Part shown: positions 1 through 12,235 of the stretch, piece by piece | Layout: each line of letters begins with the position of its first letter | Position numbering within the stretch: the stretch's first letter is position 1 | Assembly: GCA_013399855.1 (NCBI GenBank) | Contig: VXAY01006780.1 | Location: 62,001-126,000 of the forward strand | Origin: Oxyruncus cristatus | Lineage: Eukaryota; Chordata; Aves; Passeriformes; Cotingidae | Direction of reading: 5' to 3' | DNA: 64,000 nucleotides | Program-made: the position numbers and the translations under genes | Notes under the pieces: model-generated | What the model saw: the letters and a program-made list of their open reading frames with translations, nothing else | Database searches by the model: none | What the model was told of the DNA's origin: nothing

Positions 1-1002
1 ACGCTCACAAGTCTATGGGACCAGATGAGATCCATCCTAGGATGATGAGGGAGCTGGCAGAAGAGCTCACCAAGCCTCTCTCCATCATTTATCATCAGTT
101 CTGGCTCACCAGGGAGGTCCCAGATGACTGGAATTGGGTCAATGTGATGCCCATCCATAAGAAGGGCCAGAAGTAGGATCTGAGGAGCTACAGACCTATC
201 AGCCTGACCTGAGTGCACAGCAAGGTTATGGAACAGATCATAGGGGGAGTGTGTATCTGCTGGAGGGTAGGAGGGCTCTGCAGAGGGACCTGGACAAGCT
301 GGAGAGATGGACTGAGTCCAACAGTATGGGATTCAACAAGGCCAAATGCCGGGTCCTGCACTTTGGCCACAACAACCCCCTGCAGCGCTACAGGCTGGGC
401 ACAGAGTGGCTGGAGAGCAGCCAGGTAGAAAGGGACCTGATTGACAGCAGCTGAACATGAGCCAGCAGTGTGCTCAGGTGGCCAAGAAGGCCAATGGCAT
501 CCTGGCCTGGATCAGGAACAGTGTGNTCTGGGCCCCTCAGTTCAGGAGGGACATTGAGGTGCTGGAGCAGGTCCAGAGAAGAGCAACAAGGCTGGTGAAG
601 GGACTTGAGCACAAGCCCTATGAGGAGAGGCTGAGGGAGCTGGGGTTGTTTAGCCTGGAGAAGAGAAGACTCAGGGGAGACCTCATCACCCTCAACAACC
701 ACCTGACAGGAGGTTGTAGCCGGGGGGGTTGGTCTCTTCTCCCAGGCAACCAGCAGTAGGACAAGAGGGCATGGTCTTAAGCTGCACCAGGGAAGGTTTA
801 GGTTGGACATTAGGAAGAAGCTCTACACAGAAGGAGTGATTTGGCATTGGAATGGTTTGCCCAGGGAGGTGGTGACGTGTTTAAAAAACCTGGCTGTGGC
901 ACTTAGTGCCATGGTCTAGTTGACAAGGTGGTGTTAGGTCATAGGTTGGACTCGATGATCTCAAAGGTCTTTTCCAACCCAGCTGGTTCTGTGAGTCTGT
1001 AA
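1..1002 (+). mobile_element. CR1 LINE, 3' part, decayed, cut by window edge
   Basis: Positions 1-240 read as part of the CR1 reverse transcriptase (proline-aspartate-glutamate near base 22, then a block ending VMEQII near base 240), with in-frame stops at the TAG near 175 and the TGA near 210. The sequence then jumps from VMEQII to the later RNDL-like region ([10 protein letters not shown], from about 283), so several hundred bases of the RT palm are missing. A frame from 457 to 759 carries the CR1 C-terminal block ([20 protein letters not shown]). A single N at 526 sits where roughly 25 more codons are absent compared with typical CR1. The 3' end is the usual GATGATCTCAAAGGTCTTTTCCAACC followed by a degenerate TTCTGTG tail. 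It is an inactive fossil. Confidence 0.95.
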
Positions 1003-4000
1003 ACATGGGTAAATACCTCAAAGTGCAGCAGTGTGGCTACGGGACTTTTAATTTTTAGTGACGTTTATCATTTCAGACTTTTCTTCTGGAACAGTTTTTT
1101 TTCCTCCTATATTTCCTGTGATCTCAAATTCTAAAAAAAAAATAAATAACTGAACAGTCTGATTAACAAAATCACAACACTTTATTGAAATGTTGATCTT
1201 GTGTTTTACAATTTATTTGAGAACATTAGTTTCAAAACCTGAAAAAAAAAAGGTAGAAATGTAAAGCTTTGATTTATTGGAAATGCTTTCTCTTTACATT
1301 TATTTTAAAACTAACATTCTTCAAAAGTGACATATTTTTCCCCAGATTGTTTCACTTCTCACAAGCTGATGTTTTCTAAAGTATGTGTCCATCAGAAATT
1401 TTCTGGCTGGTGCTGGTGTAAAGTCATAATTGTTTTTTGTTTTGAGATGAAGCCAAAGGTCTCTAACCAGTTGGCTGAATTTTGCTTGTGTCAGGTTCCG
1501 CGTTTCTCAGGAGGTGTGGGATCCAGCTGAGGTGTGGAGGAAGGAGTGGGATGGCTGTGCTGATGCAGGAGAGGAGATGTGGCCCAGATACTGTCCCCAG
1601 ATCAGAGCTGCTGGCCAGCTGGGCACTGTCACAGTGGAGACACACACTTAACAAATTTTAACAGGTATTTTCAAGTTAATTGCTTTTGGAAGGATTATCA
1701 GATTAAATGCCAGTCATCCTAGCCTTAGCTAATTTCATCTGTTATACTGTCAAAATATTGTTCTATAAAAGGTCAGGGATCAGGTTGCCTTGCTTCTGAA
1801 ATCAAGGGCGTTTTTCTGTCGAGCTGGGGAGGTAAGTGGTCCTGCTGTGCTAAAGGCTCTGAAGAGGAGGAACTTGCAGATTTTCCCCAGTCTGTTGCCA
1901 GTGTGCAGTGCCCTCAAGGTCAGAGAGCAGGTGTGGGCCAAAGTGTTGGACACTTGGTACGTGCTGTTTATTGGGGTCAAAACAGCTGGTGGTTGTGGGG
2001 CTGGCAGGGCTGGCCATACCACGGGTGCCCACTGGGCACTGGCTGCTCATCCCATGAGCAGCCCCATGTCGTGGTGCCCCCTCCTGCCTGTGCCACAAGG
2101 GACTCACTCCAGAGCTGTGGATGCATGAAGGAGGGGAGAGCTGGGTGCTAAAATCTGTGTTGCTTCAGGTGCCTTGCGGGGATGTGCCTCAGGGCTTGTT
2201 TTTGGCAGATGATGCCGCCCTTCAGTCTCAGCTTCAAGACATTATCAGTCTTGATTCAAAGCCTTAATGGCCTCTGGAACAAGTACTTACAGAAGTGTAG
2301 GGTCATGCTTGACACAAGAGTGCCAATGACGAAAAGTTGTTCAAACGCTTCTATGTTACTGGCTCTTGTGCATCAATCTGCCACCTCCCTTTGGTTGTGT
2401 TCGTTTTCCCTTGGGGGGCTGCTTTTTGGAAGTAGGGATGAGTTTTGACTCAAAAGTGAAAACCTAGGCTTTAAGGCTGACATATGGCAAAGCAGGGTAT
2501 TTGAAATCCCCAAGAGCTTTCCATCTGTGCGCTATGAGAGATGCTCCCCCACCCAGACAAACCCAGCCTACAGTCCTCTCTTCTGCAGAAAGAGCCCCTC
2601 ACCATGTTTCCCTCAGACTTTAATGAGTTTAGTCTGCAGGATTTCCTCTTCCGGTGACATTATCAGAAGAAATTACCCTGTACCATTACCTGTGGCCAAT
2701 GAAGGCTGACAGGCCTCTCCCGGACTGCGTTCCACCCCCAAGACAGGAGAGTATTGTGTGGACTTAACCCTTTGAAGCTTCCCTCACCTCCACCTACCAG
2801 CTGCTGCCACGGCAGTGCTGGGGTCCCTGTCCCGTGTGCTTGGGGGCTGTGGGTGCTGCCCTGGTTTTAACAGCTGGGTGCAATAGTGCCTATGGGGGTC
2901 CTGCTCCGTGGGAGCCCAGGAAAGAGGATGCAGGGGGTCTGTGTTGTTGTTTGACATCTGGGTACACAGGACTACAGCCAAACACCACTTTGTTATAAAG
3001 CCTTTTCCTTTCCTTCTGATGTTAGTTTTCAATATTCATTGCATGGACGTATTTTCCATCTTGACAATCTGGAAAGGGTGCACCTCAGGACTGTTTGCTC
3101 TGTTCAGGACTCTGAGGGCTTCACTTTTTACATCTTTCGGCTATGTCCACAGCCAGGTGCTGTCCAGCCTATGCTCAGAATAGTGTTGGTTTACATTCGC
3201 TGTCTCATTCTGTGTCTCCTATATAATCACCGCACACAGAAATTCAGGCCTCTGTTGGTACCACTAGAGAAAGCAATAAACTTCTATGAATGAGCTCCAA
3301 GGGTACTCTGAGTGCCACAGCCCTGACTAAAAGCAAAACTACCTGGCAAAAGATGGGGAAGCCTTCTTGCAAGGTGGCGTGGCTCAGTTCTTGTCTGATA
3401 ATTCTGGGTGACAAAAAATGATGTTCTGTGGCATCAGCCTAGGGAGGGTGAAACAAGTTTCAGGAAAGCATTCACATTTCATACCCCACGGCTTCAGTGC
3501 TGGGTTCACAGGGTCTACAGGGAGGACTCACAAGAAAAAAGGCATTATTGGCCTGCTTGGAGTGTACCCAGGAGAAAACCTTCTTCCCAATCTCAACTTC
3601 AGCCCACTTTGCTCACCCTCTGAGACGATGCATTCTGCAGAGGAGGAGTTATCATGGGTGTCAGCAGGAGTAAGTTCTGCTGTTGATTTCCTCTCTGGCC
3701 CAAACACTGGACTGCCGGGCAGCTTTCTGTGCCCTGTTGGGAAAGCACCGCATCCTCTGAGCCCCTCTGCAGGGAGGTAACCTGGCACATCTCCGAGCTG
3801 TAACGGGGACAGGGGAGGATGCAAGGGGAGATTACAGCCTTTCTGTCTGTGGCTGCCCTCTCTCCTGGGGAACAGAGGGCCTTTCCTGCTCCCAGGTAAG
3901 GCAGCAAGTATTAAACCCTGCCCGGGGGCCCTGCTATGTGCTCGCATTTCTGTTGCTGCTTCTGGGGTTTCATTAGCCCAGTCACTTGAGTCACTGCTTG

Positions 4001-4300
4001 GAGAATTAGTCTGGTTTTCTGTAACTGGGAGGCCTTTGTGTAAAGCTTGCTCCTGGTGTAGTTCTCAGTCAGTTTGGTAATATTATTGGGCCACAAAGTA
4101 TTCAGTGGCTGGAGGAAATGCTCTGCGTAAAACTCACAGCTTCATCTGGTAGTGATTTGTCATTTACCAGGCTTTGGGCTTGGTGCCAGCTCAGCTGTTG
4201 CCAAATAAAAGGAAGAGAAGGGAATAAAGTGATTATCAGGAAAGGGCCTAGAAGTATTGTAAGTGAAACAAACTAAGAATAGCTTAAAACTAAGATGAGG

Positions 4301-4332
4301 ATATATATATAATCAGGATATATATAATCAGT
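4301..4332. repeat. AT-dinucleotide repeat, duplicated unit
   Basis: Two copies of a GGATATATATAATCAG-like unit lie side by side, the first carrying one extra TA. This is a short low-complexity tandem repeat. Confidence 0.8.
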
Positions 4333-4560
4333 CACAGAAATCATAGGGGCAGGGAACAAGGGAGTTCAGGTTTCCCCTAGACTAGAGTTCTTTCACACCA
4401 AGAACATTTCACTGTTATCCCTCAAATATATGGGATCTAGTGGACCACCAAAACAAAATTTCCTGTGAAGCTGTCAAAACACGCATGACTATTTTGTGTC
4501 CCTCACCTACAGAACATGTGGAAGCACGTGTACAAATGGACTTCCTAAATCCATAACCAC

Positions 4561-4592
4561 TTTGAAAGAGTTTTAGTTTGAAAGAGTTTTAG
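4561..4592. repeat. Perfect 16-bp tandem duplication
   Basis: The unit TTTGAAAGAGTTTTAG occurs twice without a mismatch. A partial third copy (GAGTTTTAG) follows a few bases later. It is probably a replication-slippage product. Confidence 0.9.
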
Positions 4593-4984
4593 AGTCCTGA
4601 GTTTTAGTTAATGAAAGTTTTGGGTTGAAGGACAGAGCACAACAGGTGAAAAATTAGTGTTACATACATCAATTTTCAATGATCATATTTAATTTGTATA
4701 AGGTGTTATTCCTTTACACTCCCCTTACTGGGTTTTGATTTAATATGCATATTTAGGCAGAAGTCGTAACTTTATGTTGGGAAAAAATAAAAGGTCAAAA
4801 GACAGGGGTCATTCAACCAATACTTTATCCAAATAATGGAAACTTGTAGATCTTACAATTTTTTTAAGAGGCAGTTCCACAAGTCTGGCAGCAGACAGCT
4901 GTGAAAGGAATTCCCCACAACTTTTAATATGCTCCTAATTTAATAATTTTTCTTCCCAGCTGTGTGAGGTCAGTCAGTAAAATT

Positions 4985-5060
4985 TAATGGAAGAAGAAAC
5001 AGAGGTGTAGGGTGATAAAAGACTTGCCTAAGGTCCTACAGGATTGGGATCTACTGGCAC
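4985..5060 (-). repeat. Probable MIR-like SINE fragment
   Basis: The stretch reads like the reverse complement of the MIR core: GAAGAAACAGAGGTG, then GACTTGCCTAAGGTC, a short CCTACAG, and GATTGGGATC. That order matches the family's gaggaaactgaggc / gacttgcccaaggtcac / gctgggattc blocks. It is old and diverged, so the call rests on motif order by eye. Confidence 0.5.
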
Positions 5061-6813
5061 GCTGCCACCCCAGCAGCATGTGATGCTGTGGGTGCACACA
5101 GGTGGGATGGGGTGAGGATGGTAGCTGGGAACCATGGCGCTGAACTCTGGTGAGGCAGGAAAGGGGTGGCACTGTGTGGAAGGGGCTCTGCCAAGAGTGG
5201 GTCAGAGAGGCAGAGGGACAGCCAGGAAGACATCCTCACCTGGGCTGGGTTCAGGGACAGGCATGCTGGGGCAGAAGCAGCTGCAGTTTATTTCTGCTCA
5301 CGCAGCACTCAGAGTTGGGTGATGAAGTTGGTGCACAGCGAGAGCAGCAGCACTGCAATCCTACGGCGAGGTACCTGACGTGCAGGTGTTGGCTTCTTAC
5401 AGGCTTTTCACCTTTTGGTAGAAAACAGTTGAAGAAAGCAGGGGCTGTTCTGGTAAACTTGCACTTCTCCAGGCTCCAATTCCACTTGTGATGTTCCAGT
5501 TTTCTCAGTCCATACATCCTAACAAACTGCAAGGACTGAATCGGCTCCTCTTTATCCACTGCCCTTGTCATGGTTATCCTTCCCGTGGTTACTGCTGCTG
5601 CTTTCATCTCTTACTCTCCCTTCCAAAGCCACTCTTGCTCTTCCTGCCTTTAATTTTTCTCCTGCTTTGAGATGCATATTGCCTGAGCTACTTTTCCCCT
5701 GCTGTGCTAAATTGGCCCTTGAGGAAGGCAATGCCTTCCATCATCACGTATCATTGCTGATTTTCCCTTACAGAGAGAAATGGCTGCTGTCGAGGGGGTC
5801 CTGGCCTTAATGATAGGTGGCTTGATGTCTGTTATGGTTGTAGTCTTCCAATACATGAGCAGCAGAAATTTCCTTCTCTTGTTGTCTTTTTGTTCTTTCT
5901 TGAAGGTGCATTGAGAATAAGGAACTTAAATTGAACTGGCAGTGTGTTCTTTGTGATAGCAGCACACTGGAATACATTGCTGTCTGGTTCGGAGGGCAGA
6001 ATGCTGCTGCTCTTGATGTGGGATGAACCCCTGCCTGCCATGTGCTCCCGCCCAGAGCATCAGCTGATGTTCAGTACTTGTGTGATTTTAATGGTGCTGA
6101 ACAAGTGAGGCTCTACCTCCTTGATAGAGCTAAAGAAGCTATTAAATAGTGAGCCTAGTGGAGGATTAAGATCAAGGAAATGTTTTTTTATTCCAACCTT
6201 TCAGACGGATTTCCTTGGCAGTACTGTAAGCAGAGCTACGTACAAACCTAACTTCAGAAGCGTTAATGTGAACTGATACCTGTAGGGACAGCACACTCAA
6301 ACAAATGTCTCTTTATTGTGCCTCAACTGTTGCTTAGTGAAAGACAGGATCCCTTTAGAGAAGGAGATGGGTAAAGGAAGATGGCTGAGCTGCTAAATAG
6401 ACATGGGAAAGCAATGATAATTTAGAAATGGATTTGTATTCTGTGTCTATAGAATAGCAACATACATAGGTTTTGATATTTGGGAAATATGAATTTCTTT
6501 TTCATGCTGTATTCTAATAAAAGCATGGATCCAGTTTTCCTAACCATGAAAATACAGATGGTCACCATGCTGGAAACTCTTCTTTTACATGTTTTGGTCA
6601 GCTGTTATCCTATTTCCAAACATTTGAGATAATCTGAATTAAGTGAAGTCTGGAAATGTGATACACTTGTAGCAACTGTTTGAGCAATTCGGAAGACATG
6701 GATTTTGGTCTTCAAAAAGAATTTTGGTAGGTCTTAATGCATTTTTTGAGGCTGTATAACAAGCAAAAAAATTACTGTGGCCTATCCTTGTTTGTTCTAC
6801 ACTGGGGTCAATC

Positions 6814-7407
6814 ATGATTGCTGTGGTTTAATCTCTGTAGCAGCCAAGCCCCCGCAGCTGTTCGCTCATCCCCCACAGAGGAGGAGAGAATCCAAAGGGT
6901 GAAGGTGTGAAAACATATGGGCTGAGATAAAGACAGTTTAATAGGTAAAGGAAGGCCATACGCACAAGCAAAGCAAAACAAGGAATTCATTCCCCATTTC
7001 CCAAGGGCAGGCAAGTGTTAAGCCATCCCCAGGACAGCAGCGCTTCTCATGCATAGCAGTGACTTGAGAAGACAAACTCCGTAACTCCAAACGTCTCCCT
7101 CTTCCTGCTCCTTCTGTCAGCTATTACTGCTGAGCATGACACGTTAGGTGTGAGATACCCCTGGGGTCAGTTGGGGTCAGCCATCCTGGCCATGTCCCCT
7201 CCCAGCTCCTCGAGCATCCCCAGCCTGCTCGCTGGCAGGGCAGGGTGGGGAGCAGAACAGCCCTTGGTGCTGTGCAAGTGCTGCTCAGCAGCAGCTAAAA
7301 CACAGCTGTGTTATCTACCCTGTCTTGCTCACAAATCCAAAATATAGGACAGCACAAGATTCTCTGAAGAAAACTAACTCTAGTCCATCCCAAACCAGTA
7401 CAATGAT
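6814..7407 (-). mobile_element. Solo endogenous retrovirus LTR (avian ERVL type) with TSD
   Basis: The LTR proper is 6819-7402 (584 bp), reading on the minus strand. It begins TGTACTGGTTTGGGATGG at the right end and ends in CCACAGCA at the left end, giving TG...CA termini. It is flanked by a perfect 5-bp duplication, ATGAT, at 6814-6818 and 7403-7407. A TATTAAACTGTCTTTATCTC block, whose ATTAAA can serve as polyadenylation signal, lies near 6925-6945 on the minus strand. I recognise this as a common avian ERVL-class LTR, and the 5-bp duplication fits that class. No internal retroviral sequence is present, so it is a solo LTR left by recombination between two LTRs. Confidence 0.88.
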
Positions 7408-7689
7408 GCATCAAAGGTCAAAGTTAAAAAGAAGAGTTGATAGGAAGCCAAGAGACCAGAACGATCAGAAATATGTAGTGATCAAATACCATCTGCACCT
7501 TGCTGAGAACCTGACGTGTTCTCAGTGTGCCCCCACAGGGGCTGGCTGGTCAGCAGCTGACACTAGTTGTTAATGAGAATGTGTGTTTGCCTCTTGTTTG
7601 GTTTATTACTGACATTTTTGTAAATATGGGTCACAGAGGCTCAGGCAGTGGCTTTGTCAGAGGGATTGAGCATTGCAGGTAAATGATGT

Positions 7690-7808
7690 GGTGGCTGCTG
7701 TCATCCTTGGAGACACTCAAACCTGCTTTGAAGTGTCCCTGTCTGAGTACAGGTCTCTAGATCACCTTCTAAGGTTCTTCCAATCAAAATTATTTTATGA
7801 TTTGTGAT
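7690..7808 (+). mobile_element. CR1 LINE 3' end, degenerate
   Basis: CTTGGAGACACTCAAACCTG, then TAGATCACCTTCTAAGGTTC, CCAATCAAAATTATTTTATG and a worn ATTTGTGA tail follow the order of a CR1 3' end. The fragment is short and strongly diverged. Confidence 0.75.
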
Positions 7809-8453
7809 AAGAGGAATTTTTTTTTTTTTAAATCTGACTTATTAATTTATCCTGTCTAGGTATTTCTTCAGCATATCCTTTCTTCCTACTGCATTTCTCT
7901 GAGAATACCCCCTTTCGATTTACTGTCTGGAAATAAAAATTAATGACATGGTTATCTCTAACTCATACTCCCTCCAGATGAGTGAGTCAAAATCCAGGCT
8001 AGGCAGCTGGCTGTGAGTTATCCACCCAATCTGAAAATTGATTTTCATTCATTTTCTTAATCTGAACCACAGGTTCTATGTAATGTCTTTGTTTTCTCAA
8101 AACCAATGATAATACCATTTCTAAGGCTGGTAATATACCTTGGAAACAGCTGGAAAAACAGAAAGGAAATATTTACATTTCTAAACAAAATATCTATCCA
8201 AGCAGGTAATCGCTCTGAGAAGGCCGGGGGGAATGTCTCAAGTCTGGCAGCAGCACTTCAGACAACACCAGCATAAGAACAGCAGGGAAGCGTGGCAGCT
8301 GTGCGTCAATCTCCAAATTGAGAGCGTATAGCGCAGTGTTCTTCGCTGCACTGTAACTAGTTAGTAGAATAAGTGCAAATTAAATGAGAATCCGGAAAGA
8401 CTTCTGGGCACATCAGAGTTTTTTTACACTAATGAACAATCTTGCTGCTATTT
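7809..8453. other. Intergenic, no gene seen
   Basis: Unique sequence with a short poly-T (7817-7830). No gene-like signal. Confidence 0.5.
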
Positions 8454-8640
8454 TCACAGAATCAGAGGATAGCTATGGTTGGGAGGGACACTGGGACAGC
8501 CCGCTCTCATTGAGAGACAGCCCACTCTGATCAGAGTCAGCTACACCAGGCTGAGGTCTGAGCATCTCCACAGGCTTCTCCAGGCAATGTACCCCAATGC
8601 AGAAGATGCAACAAACTTTCTCCTTTAAGAAGACTTCCAA
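8454..8640 (-). mobile_element. CR1 LINE 3' end, antisense
   Basis: The piece starts at TCACAGAATCAGAGGATAG, the reverse complement of a CR1 tail. It continues through GGTTGGGAGGGACA and the TCTCCACAGGCTTCTCCAGGCA block seen in antisense CR1 elements. An imperfect tandem duplication of about 24 bp (GACAGCCCGCTCTCATTGAG / GACAGCCCACTCTGATCAGAG) lies inside it. The right boundary is uncertain. Confidence 0.75.
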
Positions 8641-11600
8641 CTTTGCCTCATATGTGTCAACCTCATTGAATTTGGGTTTGTGAAGCCCCAGGGCAGTTTT
8701 AGAAGGCCCACTCTGCTCAGGTGGCTATGTCCACTGCCAGCAGGTATCCCTGTGACCTGAGCTCCAGCTGCAGGGCAGGAGCTGGGGCTCTGTCATAGTC
8801 CTGGCAGGGACAAGTGGCTGAGGGGGATTTCCGCTTTGGGATATTTCTGGACAGAGTTCCTTGCCAAGCTCCCAGCTGGGCTGGTTTCTCCACTGCTACC
8901 AGCCAGCAGAATTGCCCAGTTCAGCTACCTTGGTTGTGTTCAGCACACGCTAGGTTTGAAACTTCAGATTTCTAAGTTTGATAGTCCCAGGGATGCTGTT
9001 CCAGACTGCAGACCAGGATATGATCCCCTTGGCATAGTGAGCTGCAAGGGGAGTGGGCTGAGATCAATTAGTACATGGGGCATCTGTGGACATACGGGTT
9101 ACCTCTTTATGAATAAAACCAGTTGCAAATTAGAACTGATTAGAAAGAAGAAGAGCCACAAAAATGAACTGTTTCTGGTGACAGGATCAACTTTTATTAA
9201 GCTATCTGCAGTTTAGAGTTCACTGCCTTAACATGCAAAAAGCAATCTTGATTTTAAACTAACAAATAAAACTCCCTTTTCTCGTGTTTTCTTATGCCAC
9301 TATTCTCACTCTGTAATCTGAGCATAAAGGAAAGTCCGCTGCTGAACTTTCTGAAGCCTTCATTTAGCATTTGCATGAAGAACTTAAAAAGAAATAATAC
9401 AAACAAGTTGGATGTATATAAGGAGCCTTGGAAGATTGTATCCCAGATAAGGAAAATGCTTAGGATTTTCTTTTTGTATATGTAATGCCTTTGCAACCTA
9501 CTCGCAACATTATTCCCTGCATGAGGGCCCCCTAATTATTTCATCATGCAGCAGGAAATTCTGGTAGGTCATATATAAACAGCCCGAGGCAGAGACCTCT
9601 TCATCAGATAGAGCATGACATCTGACATGTGTGCAGGCTGCTGCTCGCATGACACCACCAGCCGGGCAGCCCCGAACGCAGGAGCAATTGGGAGCATGGG
9701 GCTGCCTGGAGGTGGCAAAGGGCTCCTCTAAACCAAACCCGAAACTCCATCCTGTCCCTTTCCGATGTCCACGTCCCACCTCTCACCTGGCTGAGCCTGC
9801 GGCAGGCGCGGTCAGGGTGCGGTGCCAGGCGGTTCGGGGGCGGCATCCTGACCCTGCTGCGCACAGGGCTTCTCCCTGAGCATGGGGCGATGCATGTGCC
9901 CCTGTCCCAGCGTGTCCCTGGGCGTGAACGGGGCCCCGCGGTGGCAGTGCCACCACCAGGCTGCAAGTCCCGGCTTCAGCTGCGGCTCCATCCGGCTCGG
10001 AGCACCTCCTGGCACCCGTGCACGGAGCAAAGGCACCAGCTCCCGATGCTGCCTCTGGGAGGCTGCGATGCCATAATGAGGAGTGGCTGGAGCTTGGAGA
10101 CAGCTCAAACCCAGGTGACCGTGACAAGTTAGGGCTCTATGTCAGAGCTGGGACGTGACTGCCTTTTTTTTTTTTCCTCATTGCCCTTATTTTTATGATC
10201 ACCAACAAAAAGGCAGATTATTTAAATGTGTAACGGTCAGTGGTGTTTCCTTGCTACAGAAAATGGTTTCTTAGGGAAATCTGTTGGAAGTAGTAGGCTG
10301 GGGAGCAGTTTGAATGGCGTAGGGAAAGCACTGCCAGCAGTCCCCACACTGCCCTGCAGCATTTCTGACCTGAAATTCCCTGTGGCCCCACACCGGATTG
10401 CCCAGGCCATGCTCTGTGTGCAGAACAGCACTGCTTGCTCTGACACTTTGTGAGCTTGTGTCTTTCTCGGATGCGAGAAATAGACTGCGTGGAAAGCAAA
10501 GGGGAATTCTCTGAAGGAATGTTTTAGGGAAGCAGCAGCTCCCTATTGTGATGTGTATTTTCCCCTCCAGTGTATATTTCCACTATCTGAAAATATACAA
10601 CTCTACTTCAATAATATTGTTTGGACTATTGGATTCTACTCTTATGTGTCTTGGCTGTTTTGAATCGAACAAGAAAGTTCTTTCATGTATTTTTTGACTT
10701 TGGCTTTAACCTTAAGCCCAGTCCCAGAAAAACCTGTGCTCAGCAGTTTTCTGAACTCTGTCCAAATCTGTTTACACAGGAAAATGTTCCCTCCTTTGCC
10801 GCATCTAAGGCCTTGATAAATTCCACAAGTTTTAAGAAACTGAGAACAGTATTTGAAGACAGACTTTTGGTCTTAATACGAGACTACTCAGGCTTGAGCT
10901 CTGCTCAGTCTCCCACTACAAAATCTCCTTTAGACAAACAGTTCATAATCAGGTTTTTTTTCAAATATCAGTCATTCAGTAATGCTACATATTTCCTGAA
11001 AAGTCAACTTTTTCTCTTGAGTAAGTGACTGAATCAGTTTGTTTGGAATCAGCTATTTTTAAATCAAAGTGTGTCACAGACTGAAATAGTTCCCTAATTT
11101 TTTCTGATGTATTTTTTACATTAGTTACATTTGTAATTATATAATTCCTCATTAACCCCTTTATCTAATCTATCATTGCATCATCACAAGCCTCAGTATG
11201 CACCCATTCACTTTAAATTTGAAAACTAACATCAAACATATTTTTTGCAGTTAGTAGAAGTTTAAAATTTAATCTCTGAAATGGACTTTCTACAACCTTC
11301 ATCTATATCCTTAAGATTCTTGGATGATCGTGACCTTGTGTACCTGTGTTTATTCCTACCTCGGGTGATGCTTCTTATCATCTCTTTGTTTCAGGGTGAA
11401 TAAAATGAAATGTCTACCCTTAAGACTTTCAGTATTTCCGACAAATACAAATACTCTTTAAACTGCCCTTGTCCTTACGGGTGATTTTAATTTCCCAGAT
11501 GTCAAGCCTGATTTGTTAGAAAACAGAGTTGAATTCTGGGTCGATTTTTTTCTGAGTAACTTTGCAGAGAGAACACTTTCCATTTCCTGGTGTGGGAGAA

Positions 11601-12130
11601 ATTCAGGAGAGATGGTCAATGCTAAAAATATTTTTCTATGCCTGGTGTTTCAGGTTCTGCCAGGTGCTTTTAAAAAAACAGTTTGTACATGCTTGGTATC
11701 CTAGAGACATCCCCACAAAATGGAACAGGCTTTTGGTGGTCTGGAGGGAGAATCAGATCTCTGGCTATAGCTAAGCAAAAGCAGGCAACTTGATGTAAGG
11801 GCTAGATGTGAACTCAGCAAACTTTGAGGGTGAGGCTGTTGCTGGTGTGAGGTATCAGTGGAGAAGAAAGGGATACTGAGGTAAATGATGAAGAGTTCAG
11901 GGAAACTGGTGCCTTTGACCTGGCATGCTGAAAGAAGCTCTGGGTGCAGCTGTCCTTGCTGGGTGGGATGTTTGAGACCCTGGAGGTGTGCAGCACCCTG
12001 TCCGAATTAGCCATGCTGTCAGTGCTGAGCACAGCTCCCGGAAGATGTTACAGAGCCAGAGTGAGTGTGTTTGCTGTGTGACAGCAGTGCAAGCAGGTCC
12101 ATGCAGCTGTGCAGAATACCCTCGTCAGCC
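8641..12130. other. Intergenic with a weak GC-rich block
   Basis: No supported gene. The block 9640-10080 is listed separately. A frame at 10621-11028 (135 codons, not beginning with ATG) has A/T-rich composition and no recognisable domain. The rest is unique A/T-rich sequence. Confidence 0.5.
9530..10080. promoter_or_regulatory. Possible regulatory block: TATA-like site plus GC-rich stretch
   Basis: A TAATTA motif (near 9533) and a TATATAAA-like element (near 9575) precede about 440 bp clearly richer in G, C and CpG than the flanks (9640-10080, CpGs densest at 9800-10070). This could be a weak CpG-island promoter or enhancer, or just a GC-rich insertion. No coding frame inside is recognisable. 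Confidence 0.3.
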
Positions 12131-12235
12131 ATAGAATCATAGAATCAACTGAGTTGTAAAAGACCTCTGAGATCATCAAGTCCAACCCTTGATGCAGACT
12201 CGTGACTATCACAGTCATCAGATCAGTGGTCTTCC
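12131..12235 (-). mobile_element. CR1 LINE 3' end, antisense
   Basis: ATAGAATCATAGAATCAACT, then GAGTTGTAAAAGACCTCTGA, GATCATCAAGTCCAACCC: the reverse complement of a well-preserved CR1 3' terminus, in the common 5'-truncated form. Confidence 0.93.

Larger units (their letters stand above)
1003..6813. other. Intergenic, no gene seen
   Basis: No frame here resembles a known protein or has paired splice signals. The content is mixed unique sequence: A/T-rich stretches at 1080-1320 and 4240-4860, an AT dinucleotide patch near 4305-4330, a perfect 16-bp tandem duplication at 4561-4592, and a possible MIR-like SINE piece at 4985-5060. The longest open frames (about 120-140 codons near 3418-3947) have no recognisable content. 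Confidence 0.6.

Noticed and set aside
457..759. 100-codon frame with clear protein similarity
   Set aside because: It is the C-terminal part of the CR1 reverse transcriptase, not a host gene.
9604..10127. Several 98-120-codon minus-strand frames in the GC-rich block
   Set aside because: Multiple frames are open at once because stop codons are rare in GC-rich DNA. No recognisable content.
10621..11028. 135-codon A/T-rich plus-strand frame
   Set aside because: No ATG at its start, Phe/Lys/Ser-rich chance composition, and no splice or promoter context.
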